DNA from: Yoonia litorea
GTDB lineage: Bacteria; Pseudomonadota; Alphaproteobacteria; Rhodobacterales; Rhodobacteraceae
Direction: 5' to 3'
NCBI RefSeq assembly: GCF_900114675.1
Contig: NZ_FOZM01000003.1
Location: forward strand, 395,569-459,568
Length of the DNA: 64,000 bases
Shown here: positions 1 to 8,924 of the stretch, one piece after another
How positions within the stretch are numbered: the first letter of the stretch is position 1
Layout of the letters: each line of letters starts with the position of its first letter
The notes under the pieces: generated by a model
What the model saw: only the letters and a program-made list of their open reading frames with translations
Told to the model about the DNA's origin: nothing
Database searches by the model: none
Made by a program: the position numbers and the translations under genes

Positions 1-2
1 CG

Positions 3-560
3 CAGCTTGGCGCGCAGAACCCTGCAAGGTTTACGATGGCACTCGACAAGATTGCGAACCCGCCGGCTGGTCAGCGTGTGCCTGCGCCGCGGTTGCAGTC
101 GATGCAGAGGATCGTCAATGCTCATGGCCTTGATATCTTGCGCCATACCGTTGGAACAAATGTCTCACCTGCTTTAGTGCTCGCTGTCATCTCGGTTGAG
201 AGTGCCGGTCGCGCCGGTGCGGTCAGTTCAGCAGGTGCGCAAGGGCTCATGCAGTTGATGCCTGCGACCGCGGCGAGGTTTGGTGTCACCGAGAGTTTCA
301 ACCCGGGCCAGAACATCCGCGGGGGTGTCGCTTATCTTGACTGGCTCTTGGGCGAGTTTGGAAATGATCCGCTACTTGCGTTGGCAGGTTATAACGCCGG
401 AGAGGGGAACCTGCGGCGCTATCAAGGTGTGCCGCCGTTCGCCGAGACCCGCGATTATGTCCCCAAGGTGCTTGCCGCGTGGCAGGTGGCGAAGGGGCTA
501 TGCCGCACGCCACCTGAACTTTTCAGCGATCCTTGCGTCTTCCAGATGGGCGGGGCTTAG
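3..560 (+). CDS. Lytic transglycosylase domain protein (5' end outside window)
   Basis: SLT-type (lysozyme-fold) transglycosylase that cleaves peptidoglycan glycan strands in the periplasm. The segment SPALVLAVISVESAG carries the expected catalytic Glu and is followed by GAQGLMQLMPATA and, near the C-terminus, GYNAGEGN; all are family hallmarks. The frame is open to the first codon of the window. An ATG at 36 has an AAGG about 6 bases upstream, but no signal peptide follows it, so an N-terminal region with the export signal probably lies upstream. The stop overlaps the convergent acetyltransferase gene by 4 bases. Confidence 0.85.
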   Translation, partial: QLGAQNPARFTMALDKIANPPAGQRVPAPRLQSMQRIVNAHGLDILRHTVGTNVSPALVLAVISVESAGRAGAVSSAGAQGLMQLMPATAARFGVTESFNPGQNIRGGVAYLDWLLGEFGNDPLLALAGYNAGEGNLRRYQGVPPFAETRDYVPKVLAAWQVAKGLCRTPPELFSDPCVFQMGGA

Positions 561-847
561 ACCGAAAAGACATCCGCCCATTCAGGGTGCTTGCGACGCT
601 GAGCATTCACGAAAGGGCAAAGTGGCACGATTTTGAACCCCTGCTTGCGTGCGTCGTCGATCAGACGACGCAACATAATCAGGCCAATGCCATTCCCTTC
701 CTGCCCCTCAGCCACTGCAGTATGGTCAGCAATGCGCAGCTTTTCGGACATGATAGAATAGGTCAGCTCACTTTCACCGCTTTCGTGGCGAATGAAGTAG
801 CGGCCTTTGCTGCCGCTTTCTTCGTGGTGGACTTCAGGATCAGACAA
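557..847 (-). CDS. Small GNAT-like N-acetyltransferase (YidJ/NATD1-type)
   Basis: A protein of about 96 residues matching the short GCN5-related acetyltransferases. It has a beta-rich start ([18 protein letters not shown]), an acetyl-CoA loop region ([20 protein letters not shown]) and the family's typical end [23 protein letters not shown] place the start at a TTG at 845-847, which overlaps the CoA-transferase subunit B stop by 8 bases; the longer frame to 898 would overlap that gene by 59 bases and has a low-complexity N-terminus. It is third in the minus-strand scoA-scoB unit and probably translationally coupled. Substrate unknown. Confidence 0.75.
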   Translation of the reverse strand: MSDPEVHHEESGSKGRYFIRHESGESELTYSIMSEKLRIADHTAVAEGQEGNGIGLIMLRRLIDDARKQGFKIVPLCPFVNAQRRKHPEWADVFSV

Positions 848-1463
848 TGGTCGCCTCGGTCGCGGCGATGATGTCTTCGCGCGAGACGCCGTCTGCACAT
901 TCTACGATGTGAAGACCTTTCTGCCCGACATCAAGAACGCCGAGGTTTGTGATGATCCGATCAACCACCCCTTTTCCGGTGAGAGGCAGCGTACATTCTT
1001 TCAGCACCTTGCTGTCACCATGTTTGTTGGTGTGGTCCATAACGACAATCACGCGTCCGACACCGGCCACCAGATCCATCGCCCCGCCCATGCCTTTGAC
1101 GAGCTTGCCGGGGATCATCCAGTTTGCGAGATCGCCATCCTCTGAGACTTCCATGGCGCCAAGGATCGCTGCTGCAATCTTGCCGCCGCGGATCATCCCG
1201 AACGATGTAGCACTGTCAAAATATGCGGTGCGGCGCAGTTCCGTGATTGTCTGCTTGCCGGCGTTGATCAGATCAGGATCTTCTTCACCTTCGAAAGGGA
1301 AGGGACCCATGCCAAGCATCCCGTTCTCGGATTGCAGTGTAATGTCCTTGTCACCGACGTAGTTGGCCACCAGCGTCGGGATGCCGATCCCGAGGTTTAC
1401 ATACATCCCGTCTTCGAGTTCCTGTGCTGCCCGCGCAGCCATCTGGTTCCGATCCCAAGGCAT
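840..1463 (-). CDS. scoB: 3-oxoacid CoA-transferase subunit B
   Basis: Beta subunit (207 aa, normal length) of a class I CoA-transferase that moves CoA between succinyl-CoA or acetyl-CoA and acetoacetate-type acids in ketone-body or polyhydroxybutyrate breakdown. Residues 22-34 read [13 protein letters not shown], and residues 45-54 read [10 protein letters not shown]; Glu46 is the residue that forms the CoA thioester in this family. The start codon shares one base with the subunit A stop (TAATG), so the pair is translationally coupled. The sequence does not tell succinyl-CoA from acetyl-CoA specificity. Confidence 0.93.
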   Translation of the reverse strand: MPWDRNQMAARAAQELEDGMYVNLGIGIPTLVANYVGDKDITLQSENGMLGMGPFPFEGEEDPDLINAGKQTITELRRTAYFDSATSFGMIRGGKIAAAILGAMEVSEDGDLANWMIPGKLVKGMGGAMDLVAGVGRVIVVMDHTNKHGDSKVLKECTLPLTGKGVVDRIITNLGVLDVGQKGLHIVECADGVSREDIIAATEATIV

Positions 1464-2167
1464 TATGCGTCCTCCCGCTTGCGCGTCGTGCGCTGTTCAA
1501 TGCGTTTCTCATGCTCACCCTGGATAATGCGATGCACATAAATGCCAGGCAGGTGGATATTGTCGGGATCGAGTGATCCGGTCGGCACAATCTCTTCGAC
1601 CTCAACCACACAGGTCTTGCCACACATTGCGGCAGGTGGGTTAAAGTTGCGTGCTGTTTTGCGGAAGATCAGGTTGCCGGTCTCGTCTGCCTTCCAGGCC
1701 TTGACGATGGACAAGTCGGCAAAGATGCCTTCTTCCATGATGTAGGTTTCGCCGTTGAAGTCCTTATGGTCCTTACCTTCGGCAATGACTGTGCCGACAC
1801 CGGTCTTGGTAAAGAAGCCGGGAATACCACAGCCACCCGCACGCATGCGTTCGGCCAATGTGCCTTGCGGATTGAATTCAAGCTCCAACTCGCCTGACAG
1901 GTATTGGCGCATGAACTCTGCGTTCTCGCCAACATAAGAGCTGATCATCTTCTTGACCTGTCGTGTCTGCAGCAGGATCCCGATGCCAAAGTCATCGACA
2001 CCTGCATTGTTAGACGCAAAAGTAAGGTCCTTCGTGCCAGCTTCCTTGATTGCCTGAAGCAATAATTCCGGGATGCCGCAAAGTCCGAAACCGCCTGCGG
2101 CGATCAACATGCCGTCATGCAACAGGCCATCAAGGGCTGCGCTGGCGTTTGGATAAATCTTGTTCAT
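1463..2167 (-). CDS. scoA: 3-oxoacid CoA-transferase subunit A
   Basis: Alpha subunit (234 aa) of the same class I CoA-transferase. The N-terminal glycine-rich loop [16 protein letters not shown] (about residues 21-36) binds CoA, and downstream signatures [15 protein letters not shown] and [16 protein letters not shown] are standard. It is the first gene of the minus-strand unit scoA-scoB-GNAT. The upstream stretch has AGGAGAG 6 bases before the ATG, a strong ribosome binding site. Confidence 0.93.
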   Translation of the reverse strand: MNKIYPNASAALDGLLHDGMLIAAGGFGLCGIPELLLQAIKEAGTKDLTFASNNAGVDDFGIGILLQTRQVKKMISSYVGENAEFMRQYLSGELELEFNPQGTLAERMRAGGCGIPGFFTKTGVGTVIAEGKDHKDFNGETYIMEEGIFADLSIVKAWKADETGNLIFRKTARNFNPPAAMCGKTCVVEVEEIVPTGSLDPDNIHLPGIYVHRIIQGEHEKRIEQRTTRKREDA

Positions 2168-2230
2168 GCAAGTGCTCTCCTGCTGCTTTGCAGCAATTTG
2201 TGACGTTGGGTCGCGGGAGAGTCAATGAAT

Positions 2231-2270
2231 TGCCGCGCTGCAGAAGAAAATTGCACCCAGCAGCGCGGCA
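2231..2270 (-). terminator. Hairpin after the SRPBCC gene
   Basis: An 11-bp perfect inverted repeat, TGCCGCGCTGC at 2231-2241 pairing with GCAGCGCGGCA at 2260-2270, around an 18-base loop. It lies 8 bases past the stop of the minus-strand SRPBCC gene and before scoA. No clean T-tract follows, so it may be a processing or Rho-assisted end rather than a canonical intrinsic terminator. Confidence 0.5.
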
Positions 2271-2278
2271 GGTCGTCA

Positions 2279-2869
2279 TCAAGATGCCTGGGCCTGCGTA
2301 AAGGCCGCAGCAAAGCCGGTCAGCCCGTTCTCCATAAACGGACGGAAGTCGTCATCCAGATACGACCGGATAAAGGGTCGCGCGAAGAAAATACTAGGTT
2401 TGATATTGTAGGACCACGTCATCTGGGTTTGCCCGCCAATTTCGGTCAGCCGTAGCTCGCCATAGATGTGATCGATGAATCGGCCTGAAGGTGCCGTAAT
2501 ATCCCAGATCTGATAGGTGAGCTCGTCTGCATCGTTGGTCAGGACGCGCTCATGGACATGATATCCCCCGTCCAGATCAACCCGTCTCAAAGAGGGGATG
2601 CTCCCCCAAGGGCCCTGAAGAACCTCAATCCCTGTGATCTGCGGAATATTGCCGGAGGGTTCCAGAAATTCGGTGATCGGGCGTGCGTCCATGAAGGCGC
2701 GCACAACAGGAAGCGGTGCGTCGAATGTGACCGAGATCACGTTCGATTGGTACTGGCTCTCTTCAGCCAGATCAGGGGCAGGTGGCACTTCGTTTGCTGA
2801 CGCAGACGTGGCTAGGGCGAGGGAAACAGCAACAAACAGGGCGCTGACCGACAGTCGCGTGGCTTTCAT
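2279..2869 (-). CDS. Exported SRPBCC/START-like protein
   Basis: A 196-aa protein with a clear Sec signal peptide (MKATRLSVSALFVAVSLALA, cleavage after ATSASA) and a mature domain resembling the SRPBCC lipid/polyketide-binding fold (VTFDAPLPVVRAFM, then the long beta region ending in QMTWSYNIKP). The start is the ATG at 2867-2869 because GGAG sits 8 bases upstream; the ATG at 2881 has no ribosome binding site and abuts the palindrome at 2886-2898. It is transcribed divergently from a MarR regulator, which probably controls it. Ligand unknown. Confidence 0.72.
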   Translation of the reverse strand: MKATRLSVSALFVAVSLALATSASANEVPPAPDLAEESQYQSNVISVTFDAPLPVVRAFMDARPITEFLEPSGNIPQITGIEVLQGPWGSIPSLRRVDLDGGYHVHERVLTNDADELTYQIWDITAPSGRFIDHIYGELRLTEIGGQTQMTWSYNIKPSIFFARPFIRSYLDDDFRPFMENGLTGFAAAFTQAQAS

Positions 2870-2885
2870 CGTGGTCTCCATTTAT

Positions 2886-2898
2886 TACGAATATCGTA
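2886..2898. promoter_or_regulatory. Palindrome between SRPBCC and marR genes (candidate MarR operator)
   Basis: The sequence TACGA-ATA-TCGTA is a perfect 5-bp inverted repeat with a 3-base centre in an AT-rich pocket between two divergent genes. MarR regulators usually bind short palindromes in their own divergent promoter, so this is the natural candidate operator. It lies 17 bases upstream of the chosen SRPBCC start and 52 bases upstream of marR. Confidence 0.45.
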
Positions 2899-2949
2899 TT
2901 AAATAGAAACCCACCTTGAAGCTTCAAGCCCTTTGCGGCACGAAAAGGC

Positions 2950-3399
2950 ATGTCGAAACCGGACCAACTGCTCAAAATTGTCGGGACACTGATGCGGGTC
3001 ATGCTGGTGAGTGAACGCACACCGCGTGCGCAGCAACACGTGACACGCTACAACCCGCATGATTTTCAGACTTTGGGCTTTTTGCGCGAAAACCCCGGGG
3101 CGCGCGCCACGACATTAACGGACTATCTCGGGGTGGTGCCGACCACGACCAGCAGTGTGATTGCTCGACTGGTACAGCGTGGCTTGGTGGCCAAGGCGAA
3201 ACACCCCGAAGACGGGCGCGCTGTTTCACTGAGCCTGACCAAGGCGGGGCAGGACCTTGCCGAAACGATCTATCAGCAGGACCTGAGCAACATGAGACTG
3301 TTTCTCTCGGCAATCGACGAGTCAGAGCAGTCTCAACTGATTGCGCTTTTGCAGCGTGTTTCCGACCGGGTGACCGCGCTCGAAAACGGGCGCGACTGA
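2950..3399 (+). CDS. MarR family transcriptional regulator
   Basis: A 149-aa winged-helix repressor. After an N-terminal dimerisation helix, residues about 51-75 form the recognition helices (TLTDYLGVVPTTTSSVIARLV) and HPEDGRAVSLSLT is the wing with the usual D-x-R turn. It is divergent from the exported SRPBCC gene with a palindrome between, suggesting autoregulation and control of that gene. Its stop lies 2 bases from the convergent topA stop. The inducer cannot be told from the sequence. Confidence 0.88.
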   Translation: MSKPDQLLKIVGTLMRVMLVSERTPRAQQHVTRYNPHDFQTLGFLRENPGARATTLTDYLGVVPTTTSSVIARLVQRGLVAKAKHPEDGRAVSLSLTKAGQDLAETIYQQDLSNMRLFLSAIDESEQSQLIALLQRVSDRVTALENGRD

Positions 3400-3401
3400 G
3401 A

Positions 3402-5990
3402 TCATTTCTTGGCTGTCTTCTTTTTGGCCGCCGGTTTCTTCTTCGCGGGCGCTTTCTTCTTGGCGACCTTCTTGCCGGACTTCGCAGCGCGTTCGTCAAT
3501 CAGGTCAACTGCCTGCGCCATCGTCAGCTCGGCAGGGTCAACCGTGTCAGGAATTGTTGCGTTGATCTTTTCCCATTTGACGTAAGGACCGTATTTGCCG
3601 TCAAAGATGTTCACCGGACCGCCGGCCTCAGGATGCTCTCCAAGCTCCCTGATTGGCACAGCCGCCTTTCCGCGATTGCCGCGTGACGCCACCTTTTCTG
3701 CGAGAAGCTGCACGGCGCGGTTCATTCCTACTGTCCATACCTCGTCGATGCTTTCCAGATTGGCATTCGTGCCACCGCGGTGCGAGGTGCTTTCGGCGTG
3801 TTTGAGATAGGGACCATAACGACCGATGTTCGCCCAGACGGTGACACCATCCTCGGGGTGTGGCCCGATCTCGCGGGGAAGTTCCAGCAGCTTGACGGCT
3901 TCTTCAAGTGACACCTCTTCCGGTGTCCACTCTGGCGGAATACCTTGCCGTGGCGGTTTCTTGTTGTCCTCGGTGACTTGCCCGCGCTGCGCATAAGGAC
4001 CAAAGCGACCCTTGAAGATCCGGATCTCGTCCCCCTCATCGTGGCCCAGCAATTTGCCATCGGGCGGAATAGCCGACGCTTCCGCTTCGGGATCGGGTGG
4101 ACCAAAGGGACGGGTGTAGCGGCATTCGGGATAATTCGAACACCCGATAAAGGCACCACCTGACCGCGCTGTCCGCATTGACAGACGCCCGTTGCCACAG
4201 TTGGGACAGAGCCGGGGATCGCTGCCATCCTCGGTCGGTGGGAAAAGATGCGGCTCCAACACCTCGTTGATCTTTTCCAGAACCTCTGTGATGCGCAGAT
4301 CAGCCGTTTCGGCGATTGCTGCCGAGAAATCGCGCCAGAACTGACCCAACACAGCTTTATAGTCGGCATCACCTGCGCTGACTTCATCAAGCTGGTTTTC
4401 GAGGTCCGCCGTAAAGTCGTAGCCAACATATTTGCGGAAATAGTTGGTGAGGAAGGCCGTGACCAAACGGCCCTTGTCCTGTGGGATCAGGCGGTTCTTT
4501 TCTTTTTCAACATACCCGCGGTCTTGGATGGTTGTCACGATCGAGGCGTATGTTGACGGGCGACCGATGCCGAGCTCCTCCATCCGCTTGACCAGGGTCG
4601 CTTCGGTGTAGCGTGGCGGCGGTTGGGTGAAATGCTGCTCGGGATCGACTTTTTCTTTTTTGGCCGCTTCGCCTTCGGCCAGTTGTGGCAGACGCTTATC
4701 ATCGTCATCCACGACGCTGTCGTCTTTGCCTTCTTCGTAGATCGCGATGAATCCGTCAAAGACCATCACCTGACCATTGGCGCGGAGCACAACTTGTTCG
4801 TCGGCGCTTGAGATATCGACAACCGTTCTTTCAAGACGGGCCGCTGCCATCTGGCTGGCCATCGTCCGTTTGTAGATCAGATCATAAAGCTTGCGCTGGT
4901 CAGCATCGGCAATTTTTGCGTCCTCGGTGCTGACGGCCATATCCGTGGGACGGATACATTCGTGGGCTTCCTGCGCATTCTTGGCCTTGTTCTTATAAAC
5001 GCGTGGCTGGTCTGGCAGATATTTGTCGCCAAACTTCGCTTTGATGGCATCACGCGCACCGGTGACCGCCTCTGGCGCCATGTCGATGCCGTCTGTCCGC
5101 ATATAAGTAATGAGGCCCGCCTCATAGAGGCGCTGGGCGACGCTCATGGTCTGCTTTGCGCCCATCCCGAATTTCCGGCTTGCCTCTTGCTGCAGGGTCG
5201 AGGTCATGAACGGTGGCGACGGATTGCGGGTTGCGGGTTTTGCCTCAACAGATTTGATGACGAGATCACGCGAATTGACGGCCTGCACAGCCATCTCGGC
5301 TTGGGTGGCATTTGCCAGATCGAATTTGTCGAGCTTTTTGCCAGCAAGGGTGGTCAGTCGCGCCTCGAACGTCTGGCCGCGTGCTGATTGCAGCAATGCT
5401 TTGACTGTCCAGTATTCGCGGGCGCGGAAAGCTTCGATTTCCATCTCCCGTTCAACGATCAGGCGCAGGCAAACAGATTGCACACGCCCGGCCGATTTTG
5501 CGCCAGGCAGCTTGCGCCAGAGAACCGGAGACAGATTGAAGCCCACGAGATAGTCAAGTGCGCGGCGCGCCAGATAGGCCTCTACCAAAGGCGCATCGAC
5601 CTGACGCGGATTTTTCATCGCATCGGTCACGGCGGCCTTCGTGATCGCGTTGAAGACAACGCGGCTGACAGGGGTGTCCTTCTTGATTGCTTTGCGGGCG
5701 GTCAGCGCCTCAGTCAGGTGCCAGGAAATCGCTTCGCCTTCGCGGTCGGGGTCGGTCGCAAGGATCAGTTCGGGGTCGTCTTTCAGGGCGTCGACAATCG
5801 CCTTGATGTGTTTTTTGCTATCGGACGCGACCTCCCATTTCATCGAAAAATCTTCATCCGGAAGAACGGATCCGTCTTTTGGCGGCAGATCGCGCACATG
5901 CCCGTAAGAGGCCAGAACGGTGTAGTCCTTGCCGAGGTAGCTGTTGATTTTCTTCGCTTTTGCAGGAGATTCGACAACGACAACTGGCAT
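3402..5990 (-). CDS. topA: DNA topoisomerase I (type IA)
   Basis: Relaxes negative supercoils by transient 5'-phosphotyrosine cleavage. With the start at 5990 (AAGGA 6 bases upstream, giving MPVVVVESPAKAKKI) the protein has 862 aa. The N-terminal Toprim domain carries DPDREGE (residues 80-86); the active-site Tyr296 is in GLITYMRTDG. One C4 zinc finger (Cys595, 598, 617, 623) is followed by three GRFGPY-type C-terminal repeats and a lysine/alanine tail of about 28 residues. It follows dprA on the minus strand, a common arrangement. Confidence 0.96.
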   Translation of the reverse strand: MPVVVVESPAKAKKINSYLGKDYTVLASYGHVRDLPPKDGSVLPDEDFSMKWEVASDSKKHIKAIVDALKDDPELILATDPDREGEAISWHLTEALTARKAIKKDTPVSRVVFNAITKAAVTDAMKNPRQVDAPLVEAYLARRALDYLVGFNLSPVLWRKLPGAKSAGRVQSVCLRLIVEREMEIEAFRAREYWTVKALLQSARGQTFEARLTTLAGKKLDKFDLANATQAEMAVQAVNSRDLVIKSVEAKPATRNPSPPFMTSTLQQEASRKFGMGAKQTMSVAQRLYEAGLITYMRTDGIDMAPEAVTGARDAIKAKFGDKYLPDQPRVYKNKAKNAQEAHECIRPTDMAVSTEDAKIADADQRKLYDLIYKRTMASQMAAARLERTVVDISSADEQVVLRANGQVMVFDGFIAIYEEGKDDSVVDDDDKRLPQLAEGEAAKKEKVDPEQHFTQPPPRYTEATLVKRMEELGIGRPSTYASIVTTIQDRGYVEKEKNRLIPQDKGRLVTAFLTNYFRKYVGYDFTADLENQLDEVSAGDADYKAVLGQFWRDFSAAIAETADLRITEVLEKINEVLEPHLFPPTEDGSDPRLCPNCGNGRLSMRTARSGGAFIGCSNYPECRYTRPFGPPDPEAEASAIPPDGKLLGHDEGDEIRIFKGRFGPYAQRGQVTEDNKKPPRQGIPPEWTPEEVSLEEAVKLLELPREIGPHPEDGVTVWANIGRYGPYLKHAESTSHRGGTNANLESIDEVWTVGMNRAVQLLAEKVASRGNRGKAAVPIRELGEHPEAGGPVNIFDGKYGPYVKWEKINATIPDTVDPAELTMAQAVDLIDERAAKSGKKVAKKKAPAKKKPAAKKKTAKK

Positions 5991-6091
5991 GAGAATCCTT
6001 TGCGGAAATAGCTTTGATCTAAGTCGCGCAAGATGTGGGGACTGCTGAGGGATTGTCAATGCAGCTAAATTTTTGTCGCACCACCGCTGAA

Positions 6092-7234
6092 TTATCCGGC
6101 AGGTCGGGCCAGCATTCCGCCAGCCGTCCGCGTGATTTCACCTGCCAGTTCCATATCCACCAGAACAGGTGTCGCCTCCGCGCTTGGTACCTGCACATCC
6201 CGCAAGAGCTGATCTTCGGACACTGGCGACGGGCCCAACCGGTCGAGGATCAGGCGATGCAGTTTGGCGGTCTGTCGCAGGCTGCGGGTCGGCTGCGCAA
6301 CAACTGGCAGGTCGGCAATCTCCGGCGCTGCGCTTGAGGGCAGTATGCGGATCGCCTCAATCACGTCTTCGGCGTCTCTGACCAATGTGGCGCCATCCCG
6401 GATCAGCATATTGCATCCCCAGGCCCGCGCATCGAACGGATGCCCCGGCACGGCCAAAACGTCCCGCCCATAATCAAGTGCGTTGCGTGCTGTGATCAGG
6501 CTACCGGATTTTGCGGCAGCCTCGACCACCACAACGGCGCGTGCCAGACCGGAGATGATCCTGTTGCGTGCCGGAAAATGCCGCGCGCGCGGTTCCAGCC
6601 CCATCGGCATCTCAGACAGACGCAAGTCGGTTTTGGCAATTTCGGCTGCAAGCTTTGCGTTTTCGTTGGGGTAGATAACGTCGACGCCGCCAGCTTGCAC
6701 CGCAATCGTCCCTTTCTGAAGCGCGCCCTCATGGGCGGATTTGTCGATCCCGCGCGCAAGGCCCGAGACGACAACAAGCCCCGCGTCCGCAAGGTCGGCC
6801 GCGAGCCGGCGCGCCATGCGCAGGCCCAGTGAGGAGGCGTTGCGCGCGCCCACAATGGCGACGGCGGGGCGGGCAAGGAGGGAGAGATCACCGAGTGCCC
6901 AGAAAAGCGGCGGGGCGTCGGCAATCTCCGTCAGTGAATTGGGATAGTGTTGGCCGTCATTGAAAATCAGGCGTGCACCTGCAGCCCGCCCGCGACGCAT
7001 CTCGGCAATGGCATCGGCGCGCGAGCAGGCTTGGTAGTCATCCACGCCAGCCGCACGGGCGATGTCTGGCAAAGCAGCCAGTGCCGCAGTTGCACTGCCA
7101 TGTTCGCCGATCAGCCGTTTGTAGGTCGCTACCCCGACCCTGCGGGATCGCAATAGGCGGAGCCTGTCGATGGCGTCGTCTTCCGGGGAAGGTTGGGGTG
7201 GGGGGGAATCGGAAGAATTGCTGGTCCCAGTCAT
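6092..7234 (-). CDS. dprA: DNA-processing protein DprA (Smf)
   Basis: Loads RecA onto incoming single-stranded DNA during natural transformation. The 380-aa protein has an N-terminal helix-hairpin region, the Rossmann-like DprA core (VAIVGARNASSLG, VVSGLARGIDKSAHEGAL, FPARNRIISGLA, and VVVEAAAKSGSLITA) and a C-terminal winged-helix-like domain. The start is the ATG at 7234 with GGAG 10 bases upstream; a GTG 15 bases earlier is possible. It lies between tldD and topA on the same strand. Confidence 0.93.
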   Translation of the reverse strand: MTGTSNSSDSPPPQPSPEDDAIDRLRLLRSRRVGVATYKRLIGEHGSATAALAALPDIARAAGVDDYQACSRADAIAEMRRGRAAGARLIFNDGQHYPNSLTEIADAPPLFWALGDLSLLARPAVAIVGARNASSLGLRMARRLAADLADAGLVVVSGLARGIDKSAHEGALQKGTIAVQAGGVDVIYPNENAKLAAEIAKTDLRLSEMPMGLEPRARHFPARNRIISGLARAVVVVEAAAKSGSLITARNALDYGRDVLAVPGHPFDARAWGCNMLIRDGATLVRDAEDVIEAIRILPSSAAPEIADLPVVAQPTRSLRQTAKLHRLILDRLGPSPVSEDQLLRDVQVPSAEATPVLVDMELAGEITRTAGGMLARPAG

Positions 7235-7267
7235 CCGCAGGCTCCGCACTATTGCGCAGCCGAGACT

Positions 7268-7291
7268 AGAACCCGTTGGTTAACGAGTTCT
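7268..7291 (-). terminator. Imperfect hairpin between tldD and dprA
   Basis: AGAACCCGTT at 7268-7277 pairs with AACGAGTTCT at 7282-7291 (9 of 10 positions) around the loop GGTT. It lies 27 bases beyond the tldD stop on the minus strand. No T-run follows, so termination is only a possibility. Confidence 0.35.
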
Positions 7292-7318
7292 GAAGACTAT
7301 CAGCAAGATTGAGCAGAT

Positions 7319-8740
7319 TTAGGCTGCGGCACCACCGACCGTTAGGCCGCCGATCAGCAGGCTTGGTTGCCCGACACCGACAGGCACCCACTGCCCTGCT
7401 TTGCCGCAATTCCCGATGCCCGGATCAAGGGCAAGGTCATTGCCGATCCCGCGAATATGCTTGAGGGCCGTCGCGCCATCGCCAATCAGCGTTGCCCCTT
7501 TGACCGGCGCACCGACCACACCATTCTTGACCCGATAGGCTTCTGTACAAGAAAAGACGAACTTGCCGTTCGTGATATCGACCTGACCGCCGCCAAATCC
7601 TACCGCGTAGATGCCATCCTTGAGGTCAGCGACCAGACTTTCAGGTGCCGCTTCACCAGACAGCATGTAGGTATTTGTCATGCGCGGCATCGGGGCGTGG
7701 GCATAGCTTTCGCGCCGTCCGTTGCCTGTAGGCGCGACACCCATCAGGCGCGCGTTCTGGCGGTCCTGCATGTAGCCGACCAAAACCCCGTCTTCGATCA
7801 ATGTGTTCTTGCCGCTCGGCGTGCCTTCATCATCGACCGTGATCGAGCCGCGGCGGTCCGGGATCGTGCCATCGTCCAGCACCGTCACACCTTTCGCAGC
7901 AATTTGTTGCCCCATCAGGCCCGCAAATGCGCTGGAGCCCTTGCGATTGAAATCGCCTTCAAGCCCATGACCGATCGCCTCGTGCAAGAGAATTCCGGGC
8001 CAGCCCGGGCCAAGGACAACATCCATCACGCCTGCTGGTGCAGGCTCTGCATCCAGATTGACAAGGGCGATCCGCAGCGCCTCACGAGCAACAGGTTCCC
8101 AGTGGTCGCGACCAATCAGACCAATCAGGCCGGCACGACCGCCACCGCCGGTCCCACCGCTTTCGCGGCGGCCGTTTTCCTCGACGATAACGCTGATATT
8201 CAGGCGTGACATGGGGCGCACATCTGTGACGAGCGTGCCTTCGGGCCGCAAGATCACGACTTCCTGCAAAGAGGCCGCGACAGTCGCGGACACCTGAACG
8301 ACACGCGGGTCGAGCGCTCGCGCGAAAGCGTCGATTTCCTTGAGCAGATCAATTTTGGCCGGAAACGTCGCCTGCAACATCGGGTCTTCGTCCGAGTAGA
8401 GCCGCGTGTTTGTGCCCGCAGGCCCATCGGCAAGCGTGCCGCCGCCGTCACCCACAGCCAGCCGCGCCGTTGAGACGGCACGTTTCAGCGCGTGTTCGTC
8501 TATCGTTGTGGAATGCGCGTAACCTGCGGTCTCCCCACGGACGGCGCGCAGGCCAAAGCCCTCTGACGCGTCAAAGCTCGCGGTTTTGATTCGTCCGTCA
8601 TCAAAGGAAATCACCTCCGACTTCCGGCGCTCAAGAAAGAGTTCGCCATCGTCAGCCCCGGCGACGGCTTCACGCAACATGTCCAGCGCCTGATCCTGAT
8701 CAAGATTTGTCTCAAACGGGCGGAAGGTGTCTATGGACAT
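7319..8740 (-). CDS. tldD: Metalloprotease TldD
   Basis: Catalytic subunit of the TldD/TldE zinc protease, known for trimming microcin precursors, CcdA and modified peptides. The 473-aa protein has the HExxxH zinc site (His253, Glu254, His258 in LLHEAIGHGLEGDF). The start is the ATG at 8740 because GAGGAA lies 6 bases upstream; the frame extends 18 codons further without support. No tldE partner is seen in this window. Divergent from coxB with a 184-base gap between them. Confidence 0.95.
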   Translation of the reverse strand: MSIDTFRPFETNLDQDQALDMLREAVAGADDGELFLERRKSEVISFDDGRIKTASFDASEGFGLRAVRGETAGYAHSTTIDEHALKRAVSTARLAVGDGGGTLADGPAGTNTRLYSDEDPMLQATFPAKIDLLKEIDAFARALDPRVVQVSATVAASLQEVVILRPEGTLVTDVRPMSRLNISVIVEENGRRESGGTGGGGRAGLIGLIGRDHWEPVAREALRIALVNLDAEPAPAGVMDVVLGPGWPGILLHEAIGHGLEGDFNRKGSSAFAGLMGQQIAAKGVTVLDDGTIPDRRGSITVDDEGTPSGKNTLIEDGVLVGYMQDRQNARLMGVAPTGNGRRESYAHAPMPRMTNTYMLSGEAAPESLVADLKDGIYAVGFGGGQVDITNGKFVFSCTEAYRVKNGVVGAPVKGATLIGDGATALKHIRGIGNDLALDPGIGNCGKAGQWVPVGVGQPSLLIGGLTVGGAAA

Positions 8741-8890
8741 GTAAGATTCCTCATTATCGGCGATTTTTCCCGCCAAAGCGTCTGTTTGACGCAATAGCGG
8801 TTCTTGAGTTGTCCTTCAGGATATGGGACATGGACGTCCGAATACAATGGGATTCCGCCTAGACCCAACTGCGGGATTGCCAGGGAAAAG

Positions 8891-8904
8891 CACCGGAATC
8901 GGTG
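8891..8904 (+). promoter_or_regulatory. Small hairpin in the coxB leader
   Basis: CACCG at 8891-8895 pairs with CGGTG at 8900-8904 around the loop GAAT, ending just upstream of the ribosome binding region (GGAG/AAGG) for coxB. It could influence translation or be chance; only the inverted repeat itself is certain. Confidence 0.25.
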
Positions 8905-8924
8905 CACGGAGATAAGGGTAAGAT

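Noticed and set aside
36..560. A cytoplasmic lytic transglycosylase starting at the ATG at 36
   Set aside because: The frame is open upstream to the window edge and the enzyme needs an export signal, so the true start is probably outside the window.
8786..8814. A TTGACG-N17-TTGTCC promoter in front of coxB
   Set aside because: The -35 is good but the -10 is poor; not strong enough to list as a promoter.
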